A DNA stretch of 64,000 nucleotides from the NCBI RefSeq assembly GCF_003325755.1, contig NZ_QORI02000013.1, positions 62,001-126,000 on the forward strand, written 5' to 3'. The stretch is from Pseudomonas sp. SST3 (GTDB lineage Bacteria; Pseudomonadota; Gammaproteobacteria; Pseudomonadales; Pseudomonadaceae). This document shows, one piece after another, positions 26,461 to 36,372 of this stretch (its first letter is position 1; each line of letters begins with the position of its first letter). Below the pieces are notes generated by a model. It was not told where the DNA came from. It did not search any database and saw nothing but the letters and a program-made list of their open reading frames with translations. A program made the translations under genes and the position numbers.

Positions 26461-27738
26461 TCATCCGACTTTCCGTGAAGAACCGTTGTACAGACCGGAG
26501 AACATGTCGGCCATGGTTTCCTCGCTGGGATTCTCCTCGGATTGCAGACTAACCGCCCGGCTCACCAGCTGGTGGCTGCGCGGAAGATGCAGATCGTCAG
26601 GGATGCGCGGCCCATCGGCAAGGTAAGCGATGGGCAGATGCTGGCTGATGGTGAGACCCAGCACATCACCCAGGCTCCCGGCCTCATCCAGTTTAGTCAG
26701 AATGCAGCCAGCCAGCCCGCATCGGCGGTAGTTGTGCCAGGTCGCCTTGAGCACCTGACTCTGGCTGGTTGCCGGCAGCACCAGATAATTCTTCGACTTG
26801 ACGCCGCGATCAGCCAAGGCTTCGAGCTGAACACGCATCATCGCGTCACCGGCCGGCAGGCCAGCGGTATCGACCAGGATCAGGCGCTTGCGGGCCATCG
26901 GCGCCAGCGTCTTGCTCAACGGCTGACTGGGATCGATCTGAATGACCGGTACGTCGAGGATGCGGCCCAGGGTCTTGAGCTGTTCCTGCGCGCCGATGCG
27001 GTAGTTGTCCATGCTTGCCAATGCAATGCTTTGCGCGCCGTGCTTGAGCACGTAGCGCGCCGCGAGCTTCGCCAACGTAGTGGTCTTGCCAGCACCGGCG
27101 GGACCGACCAGCGCAATCACTCCGCCCTCTTCCAACGGCTCGACCTTGCTGACCTTGATCGATTGCGCCAGGTGCGCCAGAAGCATCCGCCAAGCCTGGC
27201 GCGGCTCGGCCACGGTGGAAACCTTTTCCAGCAATGCGCGCGACAGCTCGGCCGGCAAGCCGACGCGTTGCAGGCGGCGCCAGAGCCCGGCTTGCTGCGG
27301 ACGACGGCTTTGCTCATGCCCCCAGGCAATCGAGCCAAGCTGCACTTCGATCAACTCGCGCAGGCCTTGCAGCTCCGACTGCATGGCTTCGACCGCGCGC
27401 GTATCGAACGAGGCACTCGCGGCGACTGGCGCAGGCTGAACGGCCGCGGGCTTCTCGTCAAGCAGTTGACGATCCTGGCCGGCAATGCTGCGCGATGGCG
27501 CTTGCAGCTCCGCGTGGGCACTGGCGATACGCGCCTGGGTCTTGCGCAGCTCCGCTTCCAGCGCCGCATTCGGCTGCTTCGGGGCTGCTGGTTCCATCGG
27601 ATAATCAAGCACAGCAGTCAGCTCGACGCCGCCGGCAACACGGCGATTACCCGTGATCACGGCATCGGCGCCCAGCTCGTCACGAATCATCTTCATGGCG
27701 ATACGCATGTCGGCTGCGAAGAAACGTTTGACCTGCAT
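26461..27738 (-). CDS. flhF: Flagellar placement GTPase FlhF
   Basis: A 425-residue SRP-type GTPase. A basic N-terminal B domain (MQVKRFFAADMRIAMKMIRDELG) with Gln/Ala-rich stretch is followed by the N domain and the G domain with GPAGAGKTTTLAKLAARY, LVDTAGLPAGD and ILTKLDEAGSLG. FlhF marks the pole where the flagellum assembles and acts with FleN. It sits 16 bases after flhA and is followed by fleN, forming a conserved trio. Confidence 0.96.
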   Translation of the reverse strand: MQVKRFFAADMRIAMKMIRDELGADAVITGNRRVAGGVELTAVLDYPMEPAAPKQPNAALEAELRKTQARIASAHAELQAPSRSIAGQDRQLLDEKPAAVQPAPVAASASFDTRAVEAMQSELQGLRELIEVQLGSIAWGHEQSRRPQQAGLWRRLQRVGLPAELSRALLEKVSTVAEPRQAWRMLLAHLAQSIKVSKVEPLEEGGVIALVGPAGAGKTTTLAKLAARYVLKHGAQSIALASMDNYRIGAQEQLKTLGRILDVPVIQIDPSQPLSKTLAPMARKRLILVDTAGLPAGDAMMRVQLEALADRGVKSKNYLVLPATSQSQVLKATWHNYRRCGLAGCILTKLDEAGSLGDVLGLTISQHLPIAYLADGPRIPDDLHLPRSHQLVSRAVSLQSEENPSEETMADMFSGLYNGSSRKVG

Positions 27739-27754
27739 GGCCTATAACCCTCGG

Positions 27755-29875
27755 TTAATTCTGACCCACCGTGGAAACGATGGTGACCTGCTTGTTATCC
27801 GGTATTTCCTGGTAGGCGAGGACGTGGATGTTCGGTACGGCCAATCGGGCGAACCGCGACAACATCGCGCGGACTGGACCGGCCACCAGCAGTATCGCCG
27901 GCTTACCCAACATTTCTTGACGCTGTGCTGCCTCTACCAGGGATCGTTGCAACTTCTCGGCCATTCCCGGCTCCAGAAGAATGCCATCTTCGGAGCCTTG
28001 CCCTGCCTTCTGAAGACTATTGAGCAATATCTGTTCCAACCTTGGCTCCAGCGTAATCACAGGCAGCTGCGGCTCTAGTCCTACAACGTTTTGCACGATT
28101 GCACGGGACAACGCGACCCGCACCGCAGCCACCATCGCGGCGGGATCTTGACTCTTGGCGGCGACATTGGCGATCGCCTCGGCGATGGTGCGGATATCGC
28201 GCACCGGCACCTGCTCCTGCAGCAGCGCTTGCAGCACCTTGAGCAAGGTGGACAACGAAATCATCCCGGGCACCAGCTCTTCTGCAAGCTTCGGCGAGCT
28301 CTTGGCAAGCAGCTGCATCAATTGCTGAACCTCCTCATGCCCCAGCAACTCGTGGGCATGCTTGTGCAGGACCTGGTTCAGGTGCGTCGCGACCACGGTG
28401 CTGGCATCCACCACGGTGTAACCGAGTGACTGGGCCTGGTCGCGTTGTGCGGCCTCAATCCAGACCGCTTCCAGGCCGAACGCCGGATCTTTGGCAGCGA
28501 TGCCATTGAGCGGGCCGAACACCTGGCCCGGATTGATCGCCAGCTCGCGGTCCGGGTAGACCTCGGCCTCGGCCAGGCTCACGCCCATCAGCGTCAAGCG
28601 ATAGGCATTGGGCAGCAGGTCGAGATTGTCGCGAATGTGCACCGATGGCATCAGGAAGCCGAGATCCTGCGAGAGCTTCTTGCGCACGCCTTTGATCCGC
28701 GCCAGTAGCTGTCCACCCTGGTTGCGGTCAACAAGCGGAATCAACCGGTAGCCGACCTCCAGGCCGACCATGTCAACCGGTGTCACGTCGTCCCAGCCCA
28801 GCTCCTTGGTTTCCGCCGCGCGTTGCGCAGGCAGCATTTCCTGCTGCTTCTGCACATCGTCCTCAGCCTGCTGCTTGACTTGCTTCTGGCGATGCCAGAT
28901 CCAGTAAGCGCCGCCCGCAGCAACCGCACCGAGGCCGAGAAACGACATGTGCGGCATGCCGGGCACCAGGCCCATAGCGATCATGATGCCGGCCGATACG
29001 GCCAGCGCCTTCGGCGAGGCAAACATCTGCCGGTTGACCTGCTGGCCCATGTCTTCGGAGCTGGTGACACGGGTCACCATGATCGCGGCGGCCGTCGACA
29101 GCAGCAGCGAAGGGATCTGCGCCACGAGTCCATCACCGATGGTCAGCAGCGCATAGACCTGGCCCGCCTCGCTGAAGCTCATGCCGTGTTGCGCCATGCC
29201 GATGCCAACGCCGCCGATGAGGTTGATGAACAGGATCAGCAAGCCGGCGATGGCATCACCGCGGACGAATTTGCTCGCACCGTCCATCGAGCCGTAGAAA
29301 TCCGCCTCCGAGGCGACCTCGACCCGACGCAACTTGGCTTCGGATTGATCGATCAGCCCAGCATTGAGGTCGGCGTCGATGGCCATCTGCTTGCCGGGCA
29401 TGGCATCCAGCGTGAAGCGTGCGCTGACTTCGGAAATACGTCCGGCGCCCTTGGTGACCACGACGAAGTTGATGATCATCAGGATCGCAAAAACGACGAT
29501 ACCGACGACGTAGTTACCGCCGATCACCACGTTGCCGAACGCCTCAATCACATGTCCGGCTGCCGACCCGCCCTCATGGCCGTTGATCAGCACGACTCGT
29601 GTCGACGCCACGTTCAGCGCCAGACGCATCAAGGTGGCAACCAGCAGAATCGTCGGGAACACCGCGAAATCCAGCGGCCGCAGCGCATAGACACTGACCA
29701 GCAGCACGACGATCGACAGCGCGATGTTGAAGGTGAACAGCAGATCCAGGAGGAACGGCGGCACCGACAACATCATCATGCCCATCATCACGAGCAACAG
29801 CAGCGGCACGCCAAGATTGCCGCGTCCCGCGCCCGTCAGGCCATTGCGAATATGGATGAGTTGCGTGCGATCCAC
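27755..29875 (-). CDS. flhA: Flagellar export gate protein FlhA
   Basis: A 706-residue protein. The N-terminal half has about eight membrane helices (LLVMMGMMMLSVPPFLLDLLF; YVVGIVVFAILMIINFVVV) and the conserved FHIPEP-like loop (VSARFTLDAMPGKQMAID). The C-terminal cytosolic domain forms the nonameric export ring. The GTG at 29875 (MDRTQLIHIRNG) is chosen although the frame stays open to 30022. It aligns with the family start, has GGGG 5 bases upstream, and a sigma-54 promoter lies between it and the longer alternative. Confidence 0.96.
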   Translation of the reverse strand: MDRTQLIHIRNGLTGAGRGNLGVPLLLLVMMGMMMLSVPPFLLDLLFTFNIALSIVVLLVSVYALRPLDFAVFPTILLVATLMRLALNVASTRVVLINGHEGGSAAGHVIEAFGNVVIGGNYVVGIVVFAILMIINFVVVTKGAGRISEVSARFTLDAMPGKQMAIDADLNAGLIDQSEAKLRRVEVASEADFYGSMDGASKFVRGDAIAGLLILFINLIGGVGIGMAQHGMSFSEAGQVYALLTIGDGLVAQIPSLLLSTAAAIMVTRVTSSEDMGQQVNRQMFASPKALAVSAGIMIAMGLVPGMPHMSFLGLGAVAAGGAYWIWHRQKQVKQQAEDDVQKQQEMLPAQRAAETKELGWDDVTPVDMVGLEVGYRLIPLVDRNQGGQLLARIKGVRKKLSQDLGFLMPSVHIRDNLDLLPNAYRLTLMGVSLAEAEVYPDRELAINPGQVFGPLNGIAAKDPAFGLEAVWIEAAQRDQAQSLGYTVVDASTVVATHLNQVLHKHAHELLGHEEVQQLMQLLAKSSPKLAEELVPGMISLSTLLKVLQALLQEQVPVRDIRTIAEAIANVAAKSQDPAAMVAAVRVALSRAIVQNVVGLEPQLPVITLEPRLEQILLNSLQKAGQGSEDGILLEPGMAEKLQRSLVEAAQRQEMLGKPAILLVAGPVRAMLSRFARLAVPNIHVLAYQEIPDNKQVTIVSTVGQN

Positions 29876-29933
29876 GTAGACCCCGACAAAGACAGAACAA
29901 AGAATTGACGCAAAAAGCGCTCTGCCCGAGCTA

Positions 29934-29951
29934 TAGCAAGAAGGGGTCCAA
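29934..29951 (-). promoter_or_regulatory. Sigma-54 promoter of flhA
   Basis: The minus strand reads TTGGACCCCTTCTTGCTA. GG and GC are separated by 10 bases and match the -24/-12 consensus well. The predicted start near 29922 gives a leader of about 47 bases before the GTG of flhA. FleQ/RpoN control of flhA is expected in Pseudomonas. Confidence 0.8.
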
Positions 29952-30122
29952 CTTCCCCGCGCACTTGCATCCACCGAGCAAGCGGCGCTGTCAACGAAGC
30001 CATGTTCGAACCGACCAGACACTAGACAGTCTCACCCTAGGATCGCTGATCGGCAGCAATGCCGAGACGGCAATCGCTATCTGCGACATTTTTCGCGCCT
30101 TCACTTCACAGGAGTTTTTGCC

Positions 30123-30644
30123 ATGAAACAGTGGATCATCGCGGCCCTCGCCAGCTGTACGGCCATGGGCCTCCAAGCCGAAACCCTCAGCGTGCCGGTC
30201 AAGGCTGTATCGGCTGAAGGCATCGGCGAGTCCGTCGGCACCGTCAAGATCGAGAGCAGCCAGTACGGCCTGGTGTTCCGTCCCGAGCTGTCGGGCCTGG
30301 ACGCCGGCGCACATGGTTTCCACCTCCACGCCAAGGGCAGCTGCGAGCCGGCGGACAAGGACGGCGAAACCATCGCAGCGGGCTCGGCCGGCGGTCACTG
30401 GGATCCGAAGAACTCCGGCAAGCATGGCGAGCCGTGGGGGGACGGCCATATGGGCGATCTACCCGCACTGATGGTCGACAGCGAGGGACAGGCCAACCAG
30501 CCGGTCCTGGCTCCTCGCCTGAAAAGCCTTGGCGATATCAAAGGTCTGGCATTGATGGTCCACAAGGGCGGCGACAACCATTCCGACCATCCGCAGCCCC
30601 TCGGTGGCGGCGGCGCTCGGGTCGCGTGCGGGGTGATCGAATAA
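30123..30644 (+). CDS. sodC: Periplasmic Cu/Zn superoxide dismutase SodC
   Basis: A 173-residue protein with a signal peptide ([19 protein letters not shown]) and the Cu/Zn-SOD domain. Metal ligands lie in [26 protein letters not shown] and DGHMGDLP; the active-site Arg and second Cys of the disulfide are in [13 protein letters not shown]. It dismutates superoxide in the periplasm. AGGAG lies 8 bases before the ATG. It is a plus-strand gene inserted between the flhA and flhB operons, divergent from flhA and convergent with flhB. Confidence 0.95.
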   Translation: MKQWIIAALASCTAMGLQAETLSVPVKAVSAEGIGESVGTVKIESSQYGLVFRPELSGLDAGAHGFHLHAKGSCEPADKDGETIAAGSAGGHWDPKNSGKHGEPWGDGHMGDLPALMVDSEGQANQPVLAPRLKSLGDIKGLALMVHKGGDNHSDHPQPLGGGGARVACGVIE

Positions 30645-30657
30645 GGCAGCTGAAAAT

Positions 30658-30755
30658 TGGGAACTGTAGAGACGGTTCCCAGCTTCACGCTTCAACGCAA
30701 GGGTGAGCCCACACCACTACGGCGAGACCGCCAGTAGGGTGGGCCTCAGCCCACC
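30658..30755. repeat. Hairpins in the sodC-flhB convergent gap
   Basis: Two stem-loops lie in this 178-base gap. One is TGGGAAC/GTTCCCA at 30658-30681. The other is GGTGGGC-CTCA-GCCCACC at 30738-30755, with flanking GTAGGGTGGGC, a short palindrome of the kind often dispersed in pseudomonad intergenic regions. They may end both converging transcripts; neither has a U-tract. Confidence 0.45.
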
Positions 30756-30822
30756 AACTTAGTCCTAAAGCAGGCTTAACTCACCCGCGAAGCTCCAGAT
30801 TTCAGAGCGGCGTCCAAGCCGC

Positions 30823-31959
30823 TCATTCATCTCGACGCAAGTCCGGCGGAATCGGCAGATTACTCAACGGATCAGGCCGTTTACCCTTGCCAGAGCGGTA
30901 CTGGCGCAGCTGATAGACATACGCCAGCACCTGCGCCACAGCGAGGTAGAGCCCCGCCGGGATTTCCTGATCGAGCTCGGTGGAGTAATACACCGCCCGC
31001 GCCAGCGCCGGTGACTCGAGTACCGTCACCTGATGCTCGTTGGCAATCTCGCGAATCTTCAGCGCCACGAAATCCCCGCCCTTGGCCACCAGCATCGGCG
31101 CCCCGCCCTTGTCCCCGTCGTACTTCAAGGCGACGGCGAAGTGAGTCGGGTTGGTGATGACCACATCGGCGTCCGGCACGGCCTGCATCATCCGCCGCTG
31201 AGCCGCATCGCGCTGCAGCTGACGAATCCGTGATTTAACCTCGGGTTTGCCTTCGCTGTCCTTGTATTCGTCGCGCACTTCCTGCTTGGTCATCATCAGC
31301 TTTTGCTTGTTGTCCCAAAGCTGAAAAGGCACATCCACCGCAGCGATCAGGATCAGCCCGCAAGCCATCCACAGCGCGCACCAGCCCACCACCTCAGCGC
31401 TGTGCATGATGGCGAGATCCAGCGGCTGTTTGGCGATGGACAGTAGATCATCCTGATAGGCGCTGAGTACCGCCAACGCCACCAGCAGCACCACGAGAAA
31501 CTTGCCCAGCGCCTTGAGCAGCTCGACGAGCGCCTTGGTCGAAAACATCCGCTTCAGGCCGGGACCGGGATTCATCCGGCTGAACTTGGGCGCCATCGCC
31601 TTGCCTGAAAACAGCCAGCCACCCAGCGAGATCGGGCCGATGATGGACACGATCAGCAGCACGATCAGCAGCGGCATGATGGCTTCGAGCGCGATCATGC
31701 CGCTGCTCATCAGCAGCCGCACCATGGCGCCTTCGTCCAGCAGGGTTTCACGGCTGAGTTCGAAACTGCCCTGCATCATCGCCATCAGGCTGCCCGCCAG
31801 GCTGCCGCCCGAGGCGAGCAGACCGCCGATCCCACCCAACGTCACCGCCACCGTATTCAGTTCTTTGGAGCGGGCCAGCTGGCCCTTTTCTCGAGATTCA
31901 CGGATGCGTTTCTCCGTGGGTTCCTCACTTTTGTCGGCACCGCTTTCGCTCTCAGCCAT
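30823..31959 (-). CDS. flhB: Flagellar export switch protein FlhB
   Basis: A 378-residue protein. A charged N-terminus (DKSEEPTEKRIRESREKGQLARSKEL) precedes four membrane helices and a cytosolic domain with the self-cleavage site ADVVITNPTHFAVALKYD. It acts with FliK to switch export from hook to filament substrates. It is the last gene of the fliL-flhB transcript and has the intact NPTH that the small FlhB-like protein at 14394 lacks. Confidence 0.97.
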   Translation of the reverse strand: MAESESGADKSEEPTEKRIRESREKGQLARSKELNTVAVTLGGIGGLLASGGSLAGSLMAMMQGSFELSRETLLDEGAMVRLLMSSGMIALEAIMPLLIVLLIVSIIGPISLGGWLFSGKAMAPKFSRMNPGPGLKRMFSTKALVELLKALGKFLVVLLVALAVLSAYQDDLLSIAKQPLDLAIMHSAEVVGWCALWMACGLILIAAVDVPFQLWDNKQKLMMTKQEVRDEYKDSEGKPEVKSRIRQLQRDAAQRRMMQAVPDADVVITNPTHFAVALKYDGDKGGAPMLVAKGGDFVALKIREIANEHQVTVLESPALARAVYYSTELDQEIPAGLYLAVAQVLAYVYQLRQYRSGKGKRPDPLSNLPIPPDLRRDE

Positions 31960-31995
31960 GCGAGGGCTCCATTAGCTGTGAAGAAAGAGACCGCA

Positions 31996-32775
31996 TCAGC
32001 GTAATCCAATCAGTTCACGCAGCATGCCCAGCGCTTCGCTGACGAAGGTCTGATATTGCGCGAGGATGTCGGCCATGCCGATCCAGACGATGACCAGGCC
32101 GAGCACCAGGGTCAACGGGAAGCCGATCGAGAAGATATTCAGCTGAGGTGCCGCGCGGGTCATCAGACCGAAGGCTAGGTTCACCACCAGCAGCGCGGTG
32201 ATGGCCGGCAACACCAACAGCAAACCGGCGCCCAGCACCCAGCCGAGCTTGCCGGCTACTTCCCAGAAGTGATTGGTCCCAACCAGCCAACCGCCAATCG
32301 GCAAGGTGACGAAGCTTTCGGTGAGAATCTCCAGCACAACCAAATGGCCGTTCATTGCCAGGAACAGCAGAATCACCAGCATGTTGAAGAACTGACCGAT
32401 CACCGGGACCGAGACGCCATTGGCTGGATCGACCATCGACGCGAAGCCCAGCCCCATCTGCATGGCGAGCAGTTGGCCGGAGACGATGAATACCTGGAAA
32501 AACAGCTGCAGCACGAAACCCAGCATCACGCCGATCAATATCTGCTCAGCGATCAGCACTAACGCCTGCCCGCTCAGCGCTTCCACCACCGGGACAGCCG
32601 GTAGCCCAGGGACGAGGACAACCGCGATTGCAACGGCCAGGTAGAGCCGTATACGCATCGGCACCAGCTGCGTACCGATGATCGGCATGCTCATCAACAG
32701 CGCCGCGATGCGAAACAGTGGCAGCAGGAACTGCCCGACCCAGGCACCGATCTGCGCATCGCTGAGTTCAAGCAC
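31996..32775 (-). CDS. fliR: Flagellar export apparatus protein FliR
   Basis: A 259-residue polytopic membrane protein: LELSDAQIGAWVGQFLLPLFRIAALLMSMPIIG and the VALPLVLGLVIVW-like C-terminal helices. It forms the export gate with FliP and FliQ. The GTG at 32775 is chosen because the family begins MLEL and AAGG lies 9 bases upstream; GTG 32799 would add eight residues. Confidence 0.93.
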   Translation of the reverse strand: MLELSDAQIGAWVGQFLLPLFRIAALLMSMPIIGTQLVPMRIRLYLAVAIAVVLVPGLPAVPVVEALSGQALVLIAEQILIGVMLGFVLQLFFQVFIVSGQLLAMQMGLGFASMVDPANGVSVPVIGQFFNMLVILLFLAMNGHLVVLEILTESFVTLPIGGWLVGTNHFWEVAGKLGWVLGAGLLLVLPAITALLVVNLAFGLMTRAAPQLNIFSIGFPLTLVLGLVIVWIGMADILAQYQTFVSEALGMLRELIGLR

Positions 32776-32811
32776 TGGCGAACGCCTTGCGAGAGGCACT
32801 GAACATCAGGG

Positions 32812-33081
32812 TTATCCGATGATCAGCGGAATGTTCTGGATCAAGCCCTGGGTGTACTCCATCAACTCTCGGACCAACCAGGGCCCGGCCCAGATCAGCG
32901 TCATCAGCATGACCAGCAGGCGCGGCAGAAAACTCAGGGTTTGTTCGTTGATCTGGGTAGCGGCTTGAAACATCGCCACCACCAGACCGACCAACAGGCT
33001 CGGCACCACCAGCACGCCGACGATCATCGCGGTCATCCACAGGCCTTCTCGAAACAGGTCAACCGCAACTTCGGGTGTCAT
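32812..33081 (-). CDS. fliQ: Flagellar export apparatus protein FliQ
   Basis: An 89-residue two-helix membrane protein (MTPEVAVDLFREGLWMTAMIVGVLVVPSLLVGLVVAMFQAATQINEQTLSF...). Length and the central AATQINEQTL signature are typical. It is part of the FliPQR gate. Confidence 0.96.
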   Translation of the reverse strand: MTPEVAVDLFREGLWMTAMIVGVLVVPSLLVGLVVAMFQAATQINEQTLSFLPRLLVMLMTLIWAGPWLVRELMEYTQGLIQNIPLIIG

Positions 33082-33100
33082 GCGTGTCTCCCTATGGATG

Positions 33101-33877
33101 CTAGAGCGTGCCGAAACTGCTAGCGAGCGTGCCGATGATCAGCCCCCAGCCGTCGACCAGTACGAACAACATGATCTTGAACGGCAACGAAATGATCAGC
33201 GGCGAAAGCATCATCATGCCCATCGCCATCAGCACGCTGGCGACGACCATGTCGATGATCAGGAATGGAATGAAGATCATGAAGCCGATCTGGAACGCGG
33301 TCTTCAACTCGGAAGTCACGAATGCCGGCACCAGAATGGTCAGCGGTGCAGCGTCCGGCGTCTGGATGTCTGTCCGGCGCGACAGCCGTACGAACAACTC
33401 CAGATCGCTCTCGCGGGTTTGCGCCAGCATGAAATTCTTCAGCGGTACTTCGGCCCGTGCGATCGCATCCGGTGCGGACAGCTGCTCGTTCAGATAAGGC
33501 TGCACCGCCTCGTTGTTAATCCGCTCGAACACCGGGGCCATGATGAACAGCGTGAGGAATATCGTCAGGCCGACGAGGATCTGGTTCGACGGCGTCTGCT
33601 GCAGGCCAAGGGCCTGACGCAGGATAGAAAAGACGATGATGATGCGGGTGAAGCTGGTCATCAGCATGACGAACGCCGGGATGAAGCTCAGCGCCGTCAT
33701 GATCAGCAGAATTTGCAGACTGACCGAATATTCCTGCTGCCCCTCGGCATCGGTGCTCAGCGTGATCGCCGGTATCGACAGCGGGTTGTCACCTTGGGAG
33801 ATCAGGCCTCCGGCATCCTGCCCCAGAGCGAACGGCGCGGCCAGCACCAGCAGGACCGCCAGCAACAATCGAAGCAT
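33101..33877 (-). CDS. fliP: Flagellar export apparatus protein FliP
   Basis: A 258-residue protein with a cleavable signal peptide ([19 protein letters not shown]) and four membrane helices. It has family motifs [35 protein letters not shown] and [20 protein letters not shown]. It is the core of the export gate. Its ATG overlaps the fliO stop by 1 base (TGATG). Confidence 0.97.
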   Translation of the reverse strand: MLRLLLAVLLVLAAPFALGQDAGGLISQGDNPLSIPAITLSTDAEGQQEYSVSLQILLIMTALSFIPAFVMLMTSFTRIIIVFSILRQALGLQQTPSNQILVGLTIFLTLFIMAPVFERINNEAVQPYLNEQLSAPDAIARAEVPLKNFMLAQTRESDLELFVRLSRRTDIQTPDAAPLTILVPAFVTSELKTAFQIGFMIFIPFLIIDMVVASVLMAMGMMMLSPLIISLPFKIMLFVLVDGWGLIIGTLASSFGTL

Positions 33878-34296
33878 CAGGGCTTGTCCTTCTGGTCCCT
33901 GCCAAGCAACTCCATCAGGCGCTGGGCAAACTCCGGGTTAGCCGGCTCGGCGTCCGGAAGATGAACCGGTTCTGCAAGCACGTGCAGGGGCGTGATGCGG
34001 CCGGCGCTCAAGCCAAGCAGAACCTGCTCGCCGCCGACCTGCACCAGCACCAGACGCTCACGTGGGCCGAGGGCATGGCTGGAGATAAGCTTGATAGCCT
34101 GATTGCTACGCGGGTTGAGTTGCTGCATCCGACGCAACAGCCAGGCGAGCAGGAAGATCAGGCCGATCACCAGTAACAAGCCGAACAGCAACTTGGTCAT
34201 CTGCGTACCCATGCCGGAGCTGCTCATGCTCGCTGCGGACTCAGCGGCCATTGCCGGCATAGCCAGCAATGGCGCAAGGAAGGCCAGAATCCGCAT
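33877..34296 (-). CDS. fliO: Flagellar biosynthesis protein FliO
   Basis: A 139-residue protein with a signal-like N-terminus ([17 protein letters not shown]), one membrane helix ([22 protein letters not shown]) and a small cytosolic beta domain ([21 protein letters not shown]). It helps assemble the FliP ring. It starts 1 base after the fliN stop. Confidence 0.94.
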   Translation of the reverse strand: MRILAFLAPLLAMPAMAAESAASMSSSGMGTQMTKLLFGLLLVIGLIFLLAWLLRRMQQLNPRSNQAIKLISSHALGPRERLVLVQVGGEQVLLGLSAGRITPLHVLAEPVHLPDAEPANPEFAQRLMELLGRDQKDKP

Positions 34297-34297
34297 A

Positions 34298-34768
34298 TCA
34301 GCGCAACTTCTTGATGCGTTCGCTCGGACTGATCACGTCAGTCAGGCGGATGCCGAATTTCTCGTTCACCACCACCACCTCGCCGTGAGCGATCAGGGTG
34401 CCGTTGACCAGTACATCCAGCGGCTCGCCCGCCAAACGGTCCAGTTCGACTACCGACCCCTGGTTCAGCTGCAGCAGGTTGCGGATGCTGATCTCGGTGC
34501 TGCCGACTTCCATGGAAATCGACACCGGAATATCGAGAATCACATCGAGGTTCGGCCCGTCCATGCCAGCTGGCCCTACAGCGCTCTTCGGGCTGCTGCC
34601 GAACTCCTCCAGCGGTGCACGCGGCGGTGCCGCGGGCGTGGCCGGTCCCTGATTGAGCAGTGCGTCGATATCGTCCTGGCTGGCGTCGCCCGCCTCGGCC
34701 AGCGCCGAAGCCCATTCGTCGGCAAGCGCCTGCTCTTCCGCGGAAGTGTTTTCGTGTTCGTCTGCCAT
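34298..34768 (-). CDS. fliN: Flagellar motor switch protein FliN
   Basis: A 156-residue protein with an acidic N-terminal extension containing GDASQDDIDALLNQG (about 27-41), then the SpoA domain (LDVILDIPVSISMEVGSTEISIRNLLQL; GEVVVVNEKFGIRLTDV). It forms the lower C-ring. The ATG at 34768 (MADEHENTS) is used; the frame is open further upstream but that part overlaps fliM and is not conserved. The N-terminal motif resembles the FliM CheY-binding peptide. Confidence 0.95.
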   Translation of the reverse strand: MADEHENTSAEEQALADEWASALAEAGDASQDDIDALLNQGPATPAAPPRAPLEEFGSSPKSAVGPAGMDGPNLDVILDIPVSISMEVGSTEISIRNLLQLNQGSVVELDRLAGEPLDVLVNGTLIAHGEVVVVNEKFGIRLTDVISPSERIKKLR

Positions 34769-34808
34769 CGCTAATCCTCGACCGGCTGGTAATTGAATAG
34801 GAGTTGAA

Positions 34809-35780
34809 TCAACGTGGTCGCAATACGGATTCGAGCACCTGCAGGGCCAGGTTGCCCTTGTGCGCGCCCAGCTTGACCTTGAAAGCCGGCATGCCATTGG
34901 CGCGCATGATCATGTCTTCGGGCATCTCTACCGGGATGACGTCCCCCGGCTGCATATTGAGAATGTCGCGCAATTTGAGCTGGCGCCGTACCACCGTTGC
35001 GCTGAGCGGCACGTGCACGTCGAGCACATCCTCGCGCAAGGCGTTGACCCATCGCTCGTCCTGGTCGCTGACGTCCGACTGAAAGCCGGCGTCGAGCATC
35101 TCGCGGATCGGCTCGATCATCGAGTACGGCATGGTTACGTGAAAATCACCGCCGCCACTCTCCAGTTCGATATGAAACGTCGACACCACCACCACCTCAC
35201 TGGGGCTGACGATGTTGGCCAGTGCCGGATTCACTTCCGAGTGCACGTATTCGAAGTTGACGTCGAGAACCGCGTGCCAAGCCTCTTTCAGATCGACGAA
35301 TGCCTGATCCAACACCATGCGCACGACACGCAGCTCGGTGGGCGTGAATTCGCGCCCCTCGATCTTGGCGTGCCGGCCATCGCCGCCGAAGAAGTTATCC
35401 ACCAGCTTGAATACCAGCTTGGCATCCAGAATGAACAGCGAGGTTCCGCGCAGCGGCTTGATCTTGACCAGATTGAGGCTAGTGGGCACATACAGTGAAT
35501 GCACGTACTCACCGAACTTCATCACCTGCACGCCTCCCACCGATACATCGGCCGAGCGGCGAAGCAGATTGAACATACTGATACGGGTGTAGCGGGCAAA
35601 GCGCTCGTTGACCATCTCCAGCGTGGGCATGCGCCCGCGGACGATACGGTCCTGGCTGGTCAGGTCGTAACTTTTGATGCTGCCCGGCTCGGCATCGCTC
35701 TCGGTATCGACCAGACCGTCGTCAACCCCGTGCAGGAGCGCATCGATCTCGTCCTGTGAGAGCAGGTCTTGAACAGCCAT
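34809..35780 (-). CDS. fliM: Flagellar motor switch protein FliM
   Basis: A 323-residue protein. The N-terminal CheY-binding peptide is LLSQDEIDALLHG (residues 6-18). The middle domain includes RYTRISMFNLLRRSADV and DNFFGGDGR, and a C-terminal SpoA domain follows (MPAFKVKLGAHKGNLALQV). It binds CheY-P and sets rotation direction. Confidence 0.97.
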   Translation of the reverse strand: MAVQDLLSQDEIDALLHGVDDGLVDTESDAEPGSIKSYDLTSQDRIVRGRMPTLEMVNERFARYTRISMFNLLRRSADVSVGGVQVMKFGEYVHSLYVPTSLNLVKIKPLRGTSLFILDAKLVFKLVDNFFGGDGRHAKIEGREFTPTELRVVRMVLDQAFVDLKEAWHAVLDVNFEYVHSEVNPALANIVSPSEVVVVSTFHIELESGGGDFHVTMPYSMIEPIREMLDAGFQSDVSDQDERWVNALREDVLDVHVPLSATVVRRQLKLRDILNMQPGDVIPVEMPEDMIMRANGMPAFKVKLGAHKGNLALQVLESVLRPR

Positions 35781-35792
35781 CTACAACGACCC

Positions 35793-36323
35793 CTATTGCA
35801 ATACGAAGTTGGTGAACAGCACTTGCTCAACGGCAAGCTTGCCGATTTCTTTCTCTGCCAGCGCCTGAACGCTGGCGGTCGCCTTCTGCCGAAGCATCTC
35901 CTGGCCGACCGGCGTCGCCAGCGTGGCGAAGTCCTCACTGGAAAACAGCATAACCAGTTGATTGCGCAACAGCGGCATGTGTTCCTTCAGCGCGTCGAGT
36001 GCCGCCTGATCGCGAGACATCAATGCCACGCTGACCTGCATGTAGCGTTGGCGCCCCTTGGTATTGGTGAAATTGACAATGAACGCCGGTGCCAACGTTT
36101 CATAGATTGCCGCCTGCCGCTGTGGCGCAGCCTGCGTATCAACGGCTTCAGCTGATGATTGTTCGGAGGCACCGCGGGTCATGAAATAAAAGGTGCTGCC
36201 CACCGATAGCCCAACCGCCAGCAACAGGCCGAGCACGATGAGAATAATCAGCTTGAGCTTGCCCTTCCCGTCGGCCGAAGCTGCAGGACTCGCTACGTCT
36301 GGGGGTCCTTGTTTCTTAGCCAT
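35793..36323 (-). CDS. fliL: Flagellar basal-body protein FliL
   Basis: A 176-residue protein with a cytosolic N-terminus, one membrane helix (LKLIILIVLGLLLAVGLSVGSTFYF) and a periplasmic stomatin-like domain (APAFIVNFTNTKGRQRYMQVSVALM). It associates with the stator and supports torque. It is the first gene of the fliLMNOPQR-flhB transcript, preceded by its own sigma-54 promoter. Confidence 0.95.
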   Translation of the reverse strand: MAKKQGPPDVASPAASADGKGKLKLIILIVLGLLLAVGLSVGSTFYFMTRGASEQSSAEAVDTQAAPQRQAAIYETLAPAFIVNFTNTKGRQRYMQVSVALMSRDQAALDALKEHMPLLRNQLVMLFSSEDFATLATPVGQEMLRQKATASVQALAEKEIGKLAVEQVLFTNFVLQ

Positions 36324-36372
36324 GCCAAATATCCGTCATCACAGGTGATTTCACTCGCATCAAAGCGTTACG

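Noticed and set aside
29876..30022. Longer 5' end of flhA
   Set aside because: The extra 49 codons lie partly upstream of the sigma-54 promoter, have no family similarity and lack a ribosome site. GTG 29875 fits.
34769..34897. Longer 5' end of fliN
   Set aside because: The added 43 codons overlap fliM in another frame and are unlike any FliN; MADEHENTS at 34768 is a normal start.
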